NCBI GenBank assembly: GCA_024404475.1
Contig: JAKSPV010000055.1
Coordinates: forward strand, 1 to 8,757
Direction: 5' to 3'
Length of the DNA stretch: 8,757 nt
From: Clostridia bacterium
GTDB lineage: Bacteria; Bacillota; Clostridia; Oscillospirales; CAG-272
Shown: positions 1 through 4,907 of the stretch, in pieces
Position numbering within the stretch: position 1 is the first letter of the stretch
Layout: the number at the start of each line of letters is the position of its first letter
The notes under the pieces: generated by a model
Seen by the model: the letters and a program-made list of their open reading frames with translations, nothing else
Told to the model about the DNA's origin: nothing
Databases searched by the model: none
Program-made: the position numbers and the translations under genes

Positions 1-54
1 ACCCGCCACCTCCACCTTGGCAAGGTGGCGCTCTACCAAATGAGCTAAATCCGC
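1..54 (-). tRNA. tRNA-Gly (GCC anticodon), 3' part cut by window edge
   Basis: On the minus strand the gene begins GCGGATT-TA-GCTC at 54. It continues through a normal D arm and an anticodon stem CCACC/GGTGG enclosing loop TTGCCAA (anticodon GCC, glycine). The variable loop and the 5' half of the T stem (GCGGG) follow before the window ends, so the T loop, acceptor 3' strand and CCA are not visible. It lies only 3 nt downstream of the CCA end of tRNA-Phe and is the last visible gene of the leftward tRNA operon. Confidence 0.93.
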
Positions 55-57
55 GAA

Positions 58-133
58 TGGTGCCTCCGGTCGGAATCGAACCAACGACACGGAGATTTTC
101 AGTCTCCTGCTCTACCAACTGAGCTACAAAGGC
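58..133 (-). tRNA. tRNA-Phe (GAA anticodon)
   Basis: A complete 76-nt cloverleaf including an encoded CCA (58-60 on the minus strand). Acceptor GCCTTTG pairs with CGGAGGC with two G-U pairs. The D arm is GCTC/GAGC, anticodon stem GGAGA/TCTCC with loop CTGAAAA (anticodon GAA), and T stem GTTGG/CCGAC with loop TTCGATT. The discriminator is A. It sits between tRNA-Asp and tRNA-Gly in one leftward cluster; a 32-nt spacer holding a strong hairpin separates it from tRNA-Asp. Confidence 0.97.
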
Positions 134-137
134 ATGT

Positions 138-163
138 GCAGCCATTGTTCTCACAATGGCTGC
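138..163. repeat. Perfect 10-bp hairpin between tRNA-Asp and tRNA-Phe
   Basis: GCAGCCATTG at 138-147 is followed by a 6-nt loop and its exact reverse complement at 154-163. It fills nearly the whole Asp-Phe spacer. On the transcribed (minus) strand it is followed by ACAT, not a T-run, so it is not a canonical intrinsic terminator. It may be a precursor-processing signal or an attenuating stem. The other two visible spacers (3 and 7 nt) hold nothing comparable. Confidence 0.8.
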
Positions 164-165
164 TT

Positions 166-242
166 TGGCGACCGAGATGGGACTCGAACCCACGACCTCT
201 AGCGTGACAGGCTAGCGTTCTAACCAACTGAACTACTCGGCC
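166..242 (-). tRNA. tRNA-Asp (GTC anticodon)
   Basis: A 77-nt cloverleaf with encoded CCA (166-168) and discriminator G. Acceptor GGCCGAG pairs with CTCGGTC. The D arm is GTTC/GAAC, anticodon stem CTAGC/GCTAG with loop CTGTCAC (anticodon GTC), and T stem GTGGG/CCCAT with loop TTCGAGT. It begins 7 nt downstream of the tRNA-Val CCA end and belongs to the same transcript. Confidence 0.97.
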
Positions 243-249
243 ATAATGA

Positions 250-325
250 TGGTGGGAACAACAGGGCTCGAACCTGTGACCCTCTGCTTGTAAGGCAGAT
301 GCTCTCCCAGCTGAGCTATGCTCCC
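250..325 (-). tRNA. tRNA-Val (TAC anticodon)
   Basis: A 76-nt cloverleaf with encoded CCA (250-252). Acceptor GGGAGCA pairs with TGTTCCC. The D arm is GCTC/GAGC, anticodon stem TCTGC/GCAGA with loop CTTACAA (anticodon TAC), and T stem ACAGG/CCTGT with loop TTCGAGC. It is the promoter-proximal tRNA: the consensus promoter at 363-391 would start transcription about 30 nt upstream of its 5' end. Confidence 0.97.
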
Positions 326-362
326 TTCGTCCGCGAAGGGGGCTCCCCTGAGCGGCTTGTTC

Positions 363-391
363 ATTATATCATAGCACTTTTTGTTTGTCAA
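363..391 (-). promoter_or_regulatory. Consensus sigma-A promoter of the tRNA operon
   Basis: On the minus strand a perfect TTGACA (386-391) and a perfect TATAAT (363-368) are separated by exactly 17 bp. Transcription would start near 356 and run leftward into tRNA-Val. A full consensus match with optimal spacing fits the strong expression expected for stable RNA genes. The region is much more AT-rich than the flanking genes. Confidence 0.9.
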
Positions 392-412
392 CAGTTTTTT
401 TCAGATTTTCGG

Positions 413-434
413 AAAAAATTTCGGAGCCCCGAAA
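413..434 (-). terminator. Intrinsic terminator after the methyltransferase gene
   Basis: On the minus strand, a few bases after the methyltransferase stop (440-442), a 6-bp stem TTTCGG/CCGAAA with a 4-nt loop is followed directly by six T residues. The stem is short, but the T-tract, which corresponds to A413-A418 on the plus strand, is good. It separates the lplA-methyltransferase unit from the tRNA promoter 20 bp further on. Confidence 0.75.
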
Positions 435-439
435 CGCCT

Positions 440-1195
440 TTATTTCAGGGCTCTTGCGGCTACCTGCCACCGTTCGTCTGTGTCGGACGCCGGCGATTTC
501 CCGTCCGCAGAGAAGAAGCCGAGGACTTCGAACCCCGCTTTTTCGAGGTGTGACCGGAGCTGACGCATCGTGTAAAGCCGCTCGCGCTCGACGGTGTCGC
601 GCCGCGTATAGGTGCCGTCCGGCTGCTCCTCGAAGACGGTCAGCCAGAAGTCGCAGATGCCGGACTTCCCGTGAAAATCGTTGCGCCACGCGCAGACGGC
701 GCCCTCGTCTTCGAGGACGTAATCGTGCCCGGCGTAGCTCTCGCGGAATTTCCGCGGGGTGTTGACGTCGAAGAGAAACAGCCCGTCCGGCTCGAGGAAC
801 AGATGCACGAGCGAGAAGCACCGGTCGAGCGCGGCGTTCGTCGTGAGGTGTCCCACGCAGTCGAGGCAGGAGACGGCGGCGTCAACGGTGCCGTACAGTT
901 CGAAGTCGGTCATGTCCTGCCCGAGCCAGAGGATTGAGGAAATGCCCTCTTTGGCGGCTCTTTCGTGCGCGACGGCGAGCATGTCGTCCGACGAATCGAG
1001 CCCGGTCATGTCGTACCCGCGCCGGGCGAGTTCGAGCGTCATCGAGCCGGTGCCGCAGCCGAGGTCAAGGACGGATTCGATCTTTTTCTTGCCGAAGCGG
1101 CGGAAAGCGTCCTCGTAAAAGTCCGCGAAAGCGCCGTGATCGACGTCGCGGTTGAGCTTATCGTATACGCGTGCGAGTGCGTCGTAGCCGGTCAT
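440..1195 (-). CDS. Class I SAM-dependent methyltransferase, YqeM-like
   Basis: A 251-residue cytoplasmic protein with a Rossmann-type SAM-binding fold. Visible motifs are VLDLGCGTG at 42-50 (SAM-binding motif I), GLDSSDDML at 65-73 (acidic residue for the ribose), QDMTDF near 93-98, VDAAVSCLD at 104-112, and FLFDVNTPRKF near 140-150. The last is typical of the Firmicute YqeM-like group. The end DERWQVAARALK also fits a conserved end of that group. The substrate is unknown. The start at 1195 is well supported: AAGGAGG lies 7 nt upstream, and the ATG overlaps the lplA stop as ATGA, so translation is probably coupled to lplA. A terminator follows at 413-434. The family is confident; a link to lipoylation is only suggested by the neighbour. 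Confidence 0.92.
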   Translation of the reverse strand: MTGYDALARVYDKLNRDVDHGAFADFYEDAFRRFGKKKIESVLDLGCGTGSMTLELARRGYDMTGLDSSDDMLAVAHERAAKEGISSILWLGQDMTDFELYGTVDAAVSCLDCVGHLTTNAALDRCFSLVHLFLEPDGLFLFDVNTPRKFRESYAGHDYVLEDEGAVCAWRNDFHGKSGICDFWLTVFEEQPDGTYTRRDTVERERLYTMRQLRSHLEKAGFEVLGFFSADGKSPASDTDERWQVAARALK

Positions 1196-2214
1196 GTGGT
1201 TTCCTCCTTGTCGGATGCATCGGGGAAAAAAAGTGCGGAAAAGTCCGCCGCGGTCATGCCGGCGACGGCGCCGCCGACGAGATCGTCCGTGAGTACATCG
1301 TCGAGCGCCGCTTTTTCAAGCCGGCAGCCGAGAAGTGCCGCTTCGAGCGTCCCGACGGGACGCGTGCCGAAGAAATCGCCGGTGACGGAGACGGCAGTCA
1401 AAACGCCGTGCTCCGCGGAGAACGCGAGCGTCACGGAGCCGAACGGGAAGCGCTTCTTCCGGCTGACCTCGTACGATTTCGATTCGCCGAAGTTCCACGC
1501 CCACGTCGCGTATTTCGCGTCGCGGAGCGCCGCGATGCTTTGCATTTCGTCCCCCGACAGCGGGCGGCAGTCGGCGCCCTCGCCGAGGGCTTTGCCGAGG
1601 GCATCCATGAAGCCGAGAACGTCGCGGGGGCCGGTATACGTTTCGATCGCGGCGATGTTGCAGACGCGGCTTTTGACGCTTCCGACGCCTTTCGAGGCGA
1701 GTTTTGCGGGGTCGGCGCGGAGGACGCCCGTCATGCGGGAGATGTCGGCGCTGAACAGGAGCGTGCCGTGGTGGAGGAGCCGCTCGGTACCGTCCGGCGC
1801 GCGCATGACGCACTGGGCGTTGCCGGAGATCTTTCTGCCGCCTGCGAGAATGTCGTTCCGGCCGCTCCGCTCGGCGGGGATGCCCATGACGCGGAGCGCC
1901 CTGACGACGGGCTCCAAAAAGCGCGCGAAGTCGAGTGTGGAGGCGGGTGCCGCGTCGGTCAGGAAGGTGAAATTGACGTTGCCGAGGTCGTGGAACACGG
2001 CGCCCCCGCCGGTGAGCCGGCGGCAGACGGTGATCTTCTCGCGCTCGGCGTAGCCGACGTCAAGCTCGGCGTAGGCGTTCTGGTTGCGCCCGATGATGAC
2101 GGACGGCGCACCGCGCCAGAGGAGGCACACGTCCTCGTGCGAGGACAGGAGCAAAAACTCCTCCGCGGCGAGATTCCACGCGGGATCTGTGTACGGTAGA
2201 ACGGCAAATCGCAT
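1192..2214 (-). CDS. lplA: Lipoate-protein ligase A
   Basis: A 340-residue enzyme that activates free lipoate with ATP and transfers it to a lysine of lipoyl domains (2-oxoacid dehydrogenase E2, GcvH). Diagnostic motifs are RRLTGGGAVFHD at 65-76, GRND at 118-121, RKISGNA at 127-133 (K128 matches the catalytic lipoyl-adenylate lysine), and LHHGTLLFSADISRM around 148-161, followed by the K-GVGSVKSRVCNI segment. Length agrees with bacterial LplA/LplJ (about 330-340), including the C-terminal accessory domain. I chose the ATG at 2214 because AGGAGG sits 6 nt upstream and family homology begins there. The open frame continues to 2457, but that extension antisenses the HAD gene and has no family character. 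Its stop overlaps the next gene's ATG. The presence of this gene indicates lipoate scavenging. Confidence 0.95.
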   Translation of the reverse strand: MRFAVLPYTDPAWNLAAEEFLLLSSHEDVCLLWRGAPSVIIGRNQNAYAELDVGYAEREKITVCRRLTGGGAVFHDLGNVNFTFLTDAAPASTLDFARFLEPVVRALRVMGIPAERSGRNDILAGGRKISGNAQCVMRAPDGTERLLHHGTLLFSADISRMTGVLRADPAKLASKGVGSVKSRVCNIAAIETYTGPRDVLGFMDALGKALGEGADCRPLSGDEMQSIAALRDAKYATWAWNFGESKSYEVSRKKRFPFGSVTLAFSAEHGVLTAVSVTGDFFGTRPVGTLEAALLGCRLEKAALDDVLTDDLVGGAVAGMTAADFSALFFPDASDKEETT

Positions 2215-2220
2215 GACACG

Positions 2221-2226
2221 CCTCCT
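2221..2226 (-). promoter_or_regulatory. lplA: Ribosome binding site deciding the lplA start
   Basis: AGGAGG on the minus strand lies 6 nt before ATG 2214, which supports the short 340-aa protein over the longer open frame. A 5-bp GC stem (2227-2231 with 2239-2243) lies immediately upstream in the leader. Confidence 0.8.
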
Positions 2227-2231
2227 GCCCC

Positions 2232-2260
2232 TTGCGCCGGGGCGGCTGTTGTGGTAGAAT
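2232..2260 (+). promoter_or_regulatory. Extended -10 promoter for the HAD phosphatase; possible overlapping lplA promoter
   Basis: TAGAAT at 2255-2260 is preceded by TGG (an extended -10 TGn). A weak -35 TTGCGC (3/6) lies at 2232-2237 with a 17-bp spacer. Transcription would start near 2267. On the opposite strand TATATT (2258-2263) could serve as the lplA -10, but only a poor -35 (ATCACC, 2281-2286) accompanies it. If both are real the two promoters overlap and would compete. Confidence 0.55.
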
Positions 2261-2290
2261 ATAGAAAAAAGGGAAGGTGAGGTGATCCCC

Positions 2291-2959
2291 GTGCGATACG
2301 ACACGGTGTTTTTCGATCTCGACGGGACGGTGACCGATCCCGGCATCGGCATCACGAACTCCGTCCGGCACGCGCTCGCGTACTGGGGCATCACGGAGCC
2401 CGACCGCGCGGCGCTGTATCCGTTCATCGGGCCGCCGCTGAAAGAGTCGTTCCTCAAATACTACGGCATCACGGACGGCGACGAGGCGGTGCGGCGCTAC
2501 CGGGAGTACTACGCCGACAGGGGGATCTTCGAGAACGAGGTCTACCCCGGCATCCCGGAGCTTTTGCAAGATCTGCGCGCCGCCGGCGCAAAGATCTGTC
2601 TTGCAACGTCGAAGCCCGAACTTTTCGCCGAAAAGATCCTCGTCCACTTCGGGCTCCGGGACTGTTTCGATGTCGTGACCGGCGCGACGATGGACGAGCG
2701 GCTCGTGGAAAAAGCGGACGTTCTCCGCGAGGCGATGCGCCGCGCGAATGCTGATCCGCGCCGGAGCGTCATGGTCGGCGACCGACGGCACGACGTGCTC
2801 GGCGCCGCTGCCTGCGGCATCCCCGCGATCGGCGTGACGTACGGCTACGGCTCACGGGAGGAACTCCTCGCCGCCGGCGCCGCTGCCCTCGCCGCAAGCC
2901 CGGGTGAGGTTTTGCGGGGGCTTCTTGCAAGAAGCCCACATACCCCCAAGAACATTTGA
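2291..2959 (+). CDS. HAD superfamily (subfamily IA) phosphatase, phosphoglycolate-phosphatase-like
   Basis: A soluble hydrolase of 222 residues. HAD motif I FFDLDGT is at 7-13 (nucleophile D9, acid/base D11), motif II ATSKP at 105-109, motif III K141 in LVEKADVL, and motif IV GDRRHD at 163-168. The region between motifs I and II forms the alpha-helical C1 cap (IGPPLKESF near 46-54). The family dephosphorylates small metabolites such as phosphoglycolate or pyrophosphate; the substrate cannot be read from sequence. The start is uncertain. GTG 2291 has GAGGTGAT, an 8-nt anti-SD match, 4 nt upstream; in-frame GTG 2282 lies inside that SD and would add three residues. The last dozen codons (RSPHTPKNI) are encoded within a palindromic repeat and look acquired or slipped rather than conserved. 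Confidence 0.92.
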   Translation: MRYDTVFFDLDGTVTDPGIGITNSVRHALAYWGITEPDRAALYPFIGPPLKESFLKYYGITDGDEAVRRYREYYADRGIFENEVYPGIPELLQDLRAAGAKICLATSKPELFAEKILVHFGLRDCFDVVTGATMDERLVEKADVLREAMRRANADPRRSVMVGDRRHDVLGAAACGIPAIGVTYGYGSREELLAAGAAALAASPGEVLRGLLARSPHTPKNI

Positions 2960-2970
2960 ACACTTTTCGG
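2916..2970 (+). repeat. Palindromic 3'-end module, copy A (at the HAD gene 3' end)
   Basis: A 20-nt perfect palindrome at 2918-2937 (core GCTTCTTGCAAGAAGC) lies within a 22-nt block (2916-2937) that is identical to 3090-3111. It is followed by a CCCCC tract and an A/T-rich segment ending ACTTTTCGG. The palindrome lies inside the last codons of the HAD gene. The organisation (GC palindrome, C-run, AACTTTT-type segment) recurs at the other gene ends in this window. Confidence 0.7.
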
Positions 2971-2984
2971 CTTTCCCAATATAG

Positions 2985-3015
2985 AAACTGCATCCTCACT
3001 GGGGTGCAGTTTTTT
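2985..3015 (+). terminator. Intrinsic terminator downstream of the HAD phosphatase
   Basis: A 12-bp stem (2985-2996 with 3001-3012; AAACTGCATCCT with GGGGTGCAGTTT, two G-U pairs) with loop CACT is followed by more Ts, giving a run of six T at 3010-3015. The two G-U pairs become A-C mismatches on the other strand, so it should work mainly for rightward transcription from the HAD gene. Confidence 0.85.
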
Positions 3016-3049
3016 ACGGATACGCACCCGAACGACCTGCACGGACGAA

Positions 3050-3118
3050 ATTGGTGATGCAGGAAAAGTTTTAAGGTTTCTGGGGGTCTGGGGGCTTCTT
3101 GCAAGAAGCCCCCAGCGC
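3050..3118 (-). repeat. Palindromic 3'-end module, copy B (downstream of gtrA)
   Basis: Read from the left: ATTGGTGATGC at 3050-3060 (identical to 7883-7893), a GGAAAAGTTTTAAGGTTTCTGG segment similar to copies D and F, GGGGTC, then a perfect 28-nt palindrome at 3088-3115 whose centre is CTTCTTGCAAGAAG. It lies just past the gtrA stop. No T-run follows on either strand, so it is more a barrier or stabilising stem than a canonical terminator. Confidence 0.75.
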
Positions 3119-3123
3119 GTCCC

Positions 3124-3720
3124 CTACTTCTTCTCGGCTTCGGCTTGCTGCTTCGTGAAGACGAGGAGTTTGCCGCTGAGGAAGTTGATGAGGATGACGA
3201 TGGCGAGAACGGGGAATTTCGCGACGGAGTCGGGGACGCCGATCCATTCGACGAAGACGATCAGGAGGATCGTTTCGAGAAGCTGGCCGACGAGGCGGGC
3301 GCCGACGAACATAATGAATTGATAGATGCGGTTCCACGCGCCGTGTGTTTCGTTATGGTAGACGAAGCGCTTGTTCGTGTCGTAGGCGACGATGACGGCG
3401 AGAATGAAGCCGATGTTGTCCGCGATCGCGTAGTGGACGCCCGCGAGGAAGACGAGCAGGTAATAGACCGCGAACTGCACGGCGGCGGTGAGGAAGCCGA
3501 ACAGCATGTAGTCGATGTACTCGCGGTACTTCCGGTAGAGCGGGATTTTCAGCAGTTTTTCCTGCACGCACCCGAAAAGCCGCTCGGTCAGCCGGCCGAG
3601 CCAGCGGAAGAAGCGCGAAACGGCGTTCACCGCGATGACGATCACGAGCCGGAGCACCTCGAGCGCCTTGTAGATGCCGCCGAAGAAACGCGCGGCGGCG
3701 GAGCGGAGTTTAGCTTCCAC
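3124..3720 (-). CDS. GtrA-like integral membrane protein
   Basis: A 198-residue membrane protein. The GtrA-type four-helix domain covers about 66-187, with hydrophobic segments near 71-93, 97-117, 135-160 and 166-186. It carries the family signatures YDTNKRFVYHNE (113-124) and NFLSGKLLVF (179-188). The family is linked to flipping or translocation of lipid-linked sugars for cell-surface glycans; no glycosyltransferase neighbour is present here to name a substrate. The N-terminal 60 residues are additional to the usual short GtrA protein, rich in basic and aromatic residues, with a possible extra hydrophobic helix at 22-34. I prefer GTG 3720 because GGAGGTG sits just upstream. An ATG at 3765 in the same frame would overlap rnmV by 56 nt and lacks this SD. 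The chosen start overlaps rnmV by 11 nt, which suggests coupling. Confidence 0.85.
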   Translation of the reverse strand: MEAKLRSAAARFFGGIYKALEVLRLVIVIAVNAVSRFFRWLGRLTERLFGCVQEKLLKIPLYRKYREYIDYMLFGFLTAAVQFAVYYLLVFLAGVHYAIADNIGFILAVIVAYDTNKRFVYHNETHGAWNRIYQFIMFVGARLVGQLLETILLIVFVEWIGVPDSVAKFPVLAIVILINFLSGKLLVFTKQQAEAEKK

Positions 3721-4345
3721 AGGGCACCTCCTCTCCGCAGAGGGCGGCGAGGCCGTCCCGGTCAAGGAGCAGATTGACGGCGGCGAGGAGAGCGGGCGCC
3801 GTCATGCCGGCCGGCAGACCGAGCTTTTCACCGAGCGCGTCGCGCGCGGCAGCGGAGCCGGGCTTCCCCGTGAGGCCGAATTCGTAAAAGTCCGTTTTCG
3901 TGATCCCGCCGACGGGGCGCACGGCGCCCTCGCCGTTTTGCTCGCCCGTTGCGGGGTCGATGCCGCGTGCTTCGGCGAAGCGGAGGAGAACACCGCGGAG
4001 CGTTTCGCCGTCGATGCCCTCGACACCGAGGACGCCCTCCTTCGAGGGCTGCGCCTTGCGGCGCTCCTTGCCCGGCACGCGCGGGACGTAGAGATGGTGG
4101 ATCTTCTCGGGCGGGATCGCGCCGGAAAGATAGCGGCGAATGACTTTGCCCGCACCGTCGGGGTCGGTCATAACGACGATGCCCCGCTCGCCGGCGAGCC
4201 GGCGGATCAGAGAAAGCCGCTCCGCGCTGCGGAAGACGCCGAAGCCGTCCGTGCGGATGATGCAGCCGTCAAAAACGTCGGCGAGACGGATCGCGTCGTA
4301 TTTGCCCTCGACGACGACGGGCATGCCGAGACGGATCTTGTCCAT
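3710..4345 (-). CDS. rnmV: Ribonuclease M5 (5S rRNA maturation, TOPRIM domain)
   Basis: A 211-residue endoribonuclease which, in Firmicutes, trims both strands of the 5S rRNA precursor stem on the ribosomal particle. The N-terminal TOPRIM domain shows VVVEGKYD (10-17; E13 metal and general acid-base residue), RTDGFG (31-36), and MTDPDGAGKVIRR (59-71; D61 and D63 as the DxD pair). HHLYVP follows at 83-88, then the linker KEGVLGVEG (102-110) matching the family K-VGVE region. The C-terminal half (about 115-205) is the usual RNase M5 extension. The ATG at 4345 has AAGGAG 6 nt upstream. In Bacillus it lies beside rsmA; here it precedes gtrA instead. No convincing promoter is close to the start, so it is either read from a site within 4346-5109 or transcribed with DUF1934-holA. 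Confidence 0.93.
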   Translation of the reverse strand: MDKIRLGMPVVVEGKYDAIRLADVFDGCIIRTDGFGVFRSAERLSLIRRLAGERGIVVMTDPDGAGKVIRRYLSGAIPPEKIHHLYVPRVPGKERRKAQPSKEGVLGVEGIDGETLRGVLLRFAEARGIDPATGEQNGEGAVRPVGGITKTDFYEFGLTGKPGSAAARDALGEKLGLPAGMTAPALLAAVNLLLDRDGLAALCGEEVPCGS

Positions 4346-4384
4346 GGCTTTCTCCTTTCTTGATCTTTTGCGCTGCGCGGTATG

Positions 4385-4419
4385 TTCAAAAGTTTTCGCC
4401 CGCCTTTTTCAAAAGGCGG
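4385..4419 (-). repeat. Palindromic 3'-end module, copy C (partial, upstream of rnmV)
   Basis: On the minus strand, a 9-bp stem CCGCCTTTT/AAAAGGCGG (4400-4408 with 4411-4419) is followed by GGGCGAAAACTTTTGAAC. This is the same order (GC stem with CTTTT..AAAAG arms, then cGAAAACTTTT) as the module after the AEC gene. Elsewhere in this window the module marks the 3' end of a gene. Here it lies before rnmV and after no annotated gene. Confidence 0.5.
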
Positions 4420-4439
4420 CGCCCGCCGCGCAGGCGAGC

Positions 4440-4455
4440 CCCGTCCGCAGACGGG
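4440..4455. repeat. Short GC hairpin
   Basis: CCCGTC (4440-4445) and GACGGG (4450-4455) enclose CGCA. It lies next to copy C of the palindromic module in the rnmV upstream region. Confidence 0.55.
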
Positions 4456-4474
4456 CGGCGTGTTCTTTTGCAGA

Positions 4475-4508
4475 GCTTTTCTTTGCGCCTCTATGGTCAA
4501 AGAAAAGC
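4475..4508. repeat. Perfect 11-bp hairpin
   Basis: GCTTTTCTTTG (4475-4485) and its exact reverse complement (4498-4508) enclose a 12-nt loop. No T-run adjoins it on either strand, so it is not a standard terminator. Confidence 0.75.
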
Positions 4509-4535
4509 GACGAGGATTTTTCAGTTACTCAATTC

Positions 4536-4570
4536 CGTAAGTGCTCCCGTACGGGAGAAGAACGCTTATG
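4536..4570 (+). repeat. Composite stem-loop with nested perfect palindrome
   Basis: The outer 8-bp stem 4536-4543/4563-4570 includes two G-T pairs. It surrounds an inner 14-nt perfect palindrome at 4544-4557 (stem CTCCC/GGGAG with loop GTAC); a 5-nt bulge AAGAA lies on the 3' side. The G-T pairs are compatible with RNA from the plus strand but become A-C mismatches on the minus strand. If it is an RNA structure, the plus strand is therefore favoured. Confidence 0.55.
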
Positions 4571-4666
4571 TTAAGGGAAGTAATCATAGGGGAGACCGCG
4601 GCGGTCAACTCCGCTTCGCTCCGATGACCAATTTCCGCGTTCCCCCCTTAGACTCCTTCCCTTAAC
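4570..4666. repeat. 97-nt nested inverted repeat (MITE-like or structured RNA)
   Basis: Terminal 11-bp perfect inverted repeats GTTAAGGGAAG (4570-4580) and CTTCCCTTAAC (4656-4666) enclose further pairings in proper nested order: AGGGG (4588-4592) with CCCCT (4644-4648), CGCGG (4597-4601) with CCGCG (4635-4639), and GGTCA (4603-4607) with TGACC (4625-4629). No transposase gene or clear target-site duplication is present. No second copy was seen in the window. Confidence 0.65.
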
Positions 4667-4778
4667 GATCCCATCCACTCACCCTCTTCCGAGGCGTTCG
4701 TACGGCTTGACTATGGCGTTTGGCGAGAACTGTTTGGCGAGTGCGGCGGGATTTTTGGTGCTCTTTTCCGCTTCGTCG

Positions 4779-4857
4779 GGTATGACCTGAACCAAATGCA
4801 ATACCACATACGACTTGGTCATACCATAACAAAAGCTGCCGCTTTTGTCCCAAGTCG
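4779..4857. repeat. Overlapping, mutually exclusive stems
   Basis: GGTATGACC (4779-4787) pairs perfectly with GGTCATACC (4817-4825). CGACTTGG (4811-4818) pairs perfectly with CCAAGTCG (4850-4857), enclosing an 8-bp hairpin ACAAAAGC/GCTTTTGT (4829-4836 with 4841-4848). The first two pairings share bases 4817-4818 and cross in order, so they would be alternative conformations or a pseudoknot. Confidence 0.6.
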
Positions 4858-4907
4858 GCTTCCTCGAAGCGGTCTGTGCGGAACAATTGGGAAACAGCAG
4901 AAACGTT

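Noticed and set aside
965..2199. Long rightward open frames of about 340-360 residues opposite lplA and the methyltransferase
   Set aside because: Antisense shadows: no family motifs, no SD, biased composition. The opposite strand carries clear LplA and methyltransferase motifs.
2215..2457. N-terminal extension of lplA
   Set aside because: It lies antisense to the HAD gene and its promoter, while ATG 2214 has AGGAGG at correct spacing and begins at the family N-terminus.
4588..4640. T-box-like sequence (AGGGG-GA-GACCGCGG resembles AGGGTGGNACCGCG)
   Set aside because: There is no specifier stem, no downstream aminoacyl-tRNA synthetase or amino acid gene, and on the plus strand no gene follows. 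The match needs a deletion and is better explained by the nested inverted repeat.
4570..4666. Integron attC site
   Set aside because: The ends read GTTAAGG...CCTTAAC, the reverse of the RYYYAAC...GTTRRRY arrangement, and no integrase or cassette gene is present.
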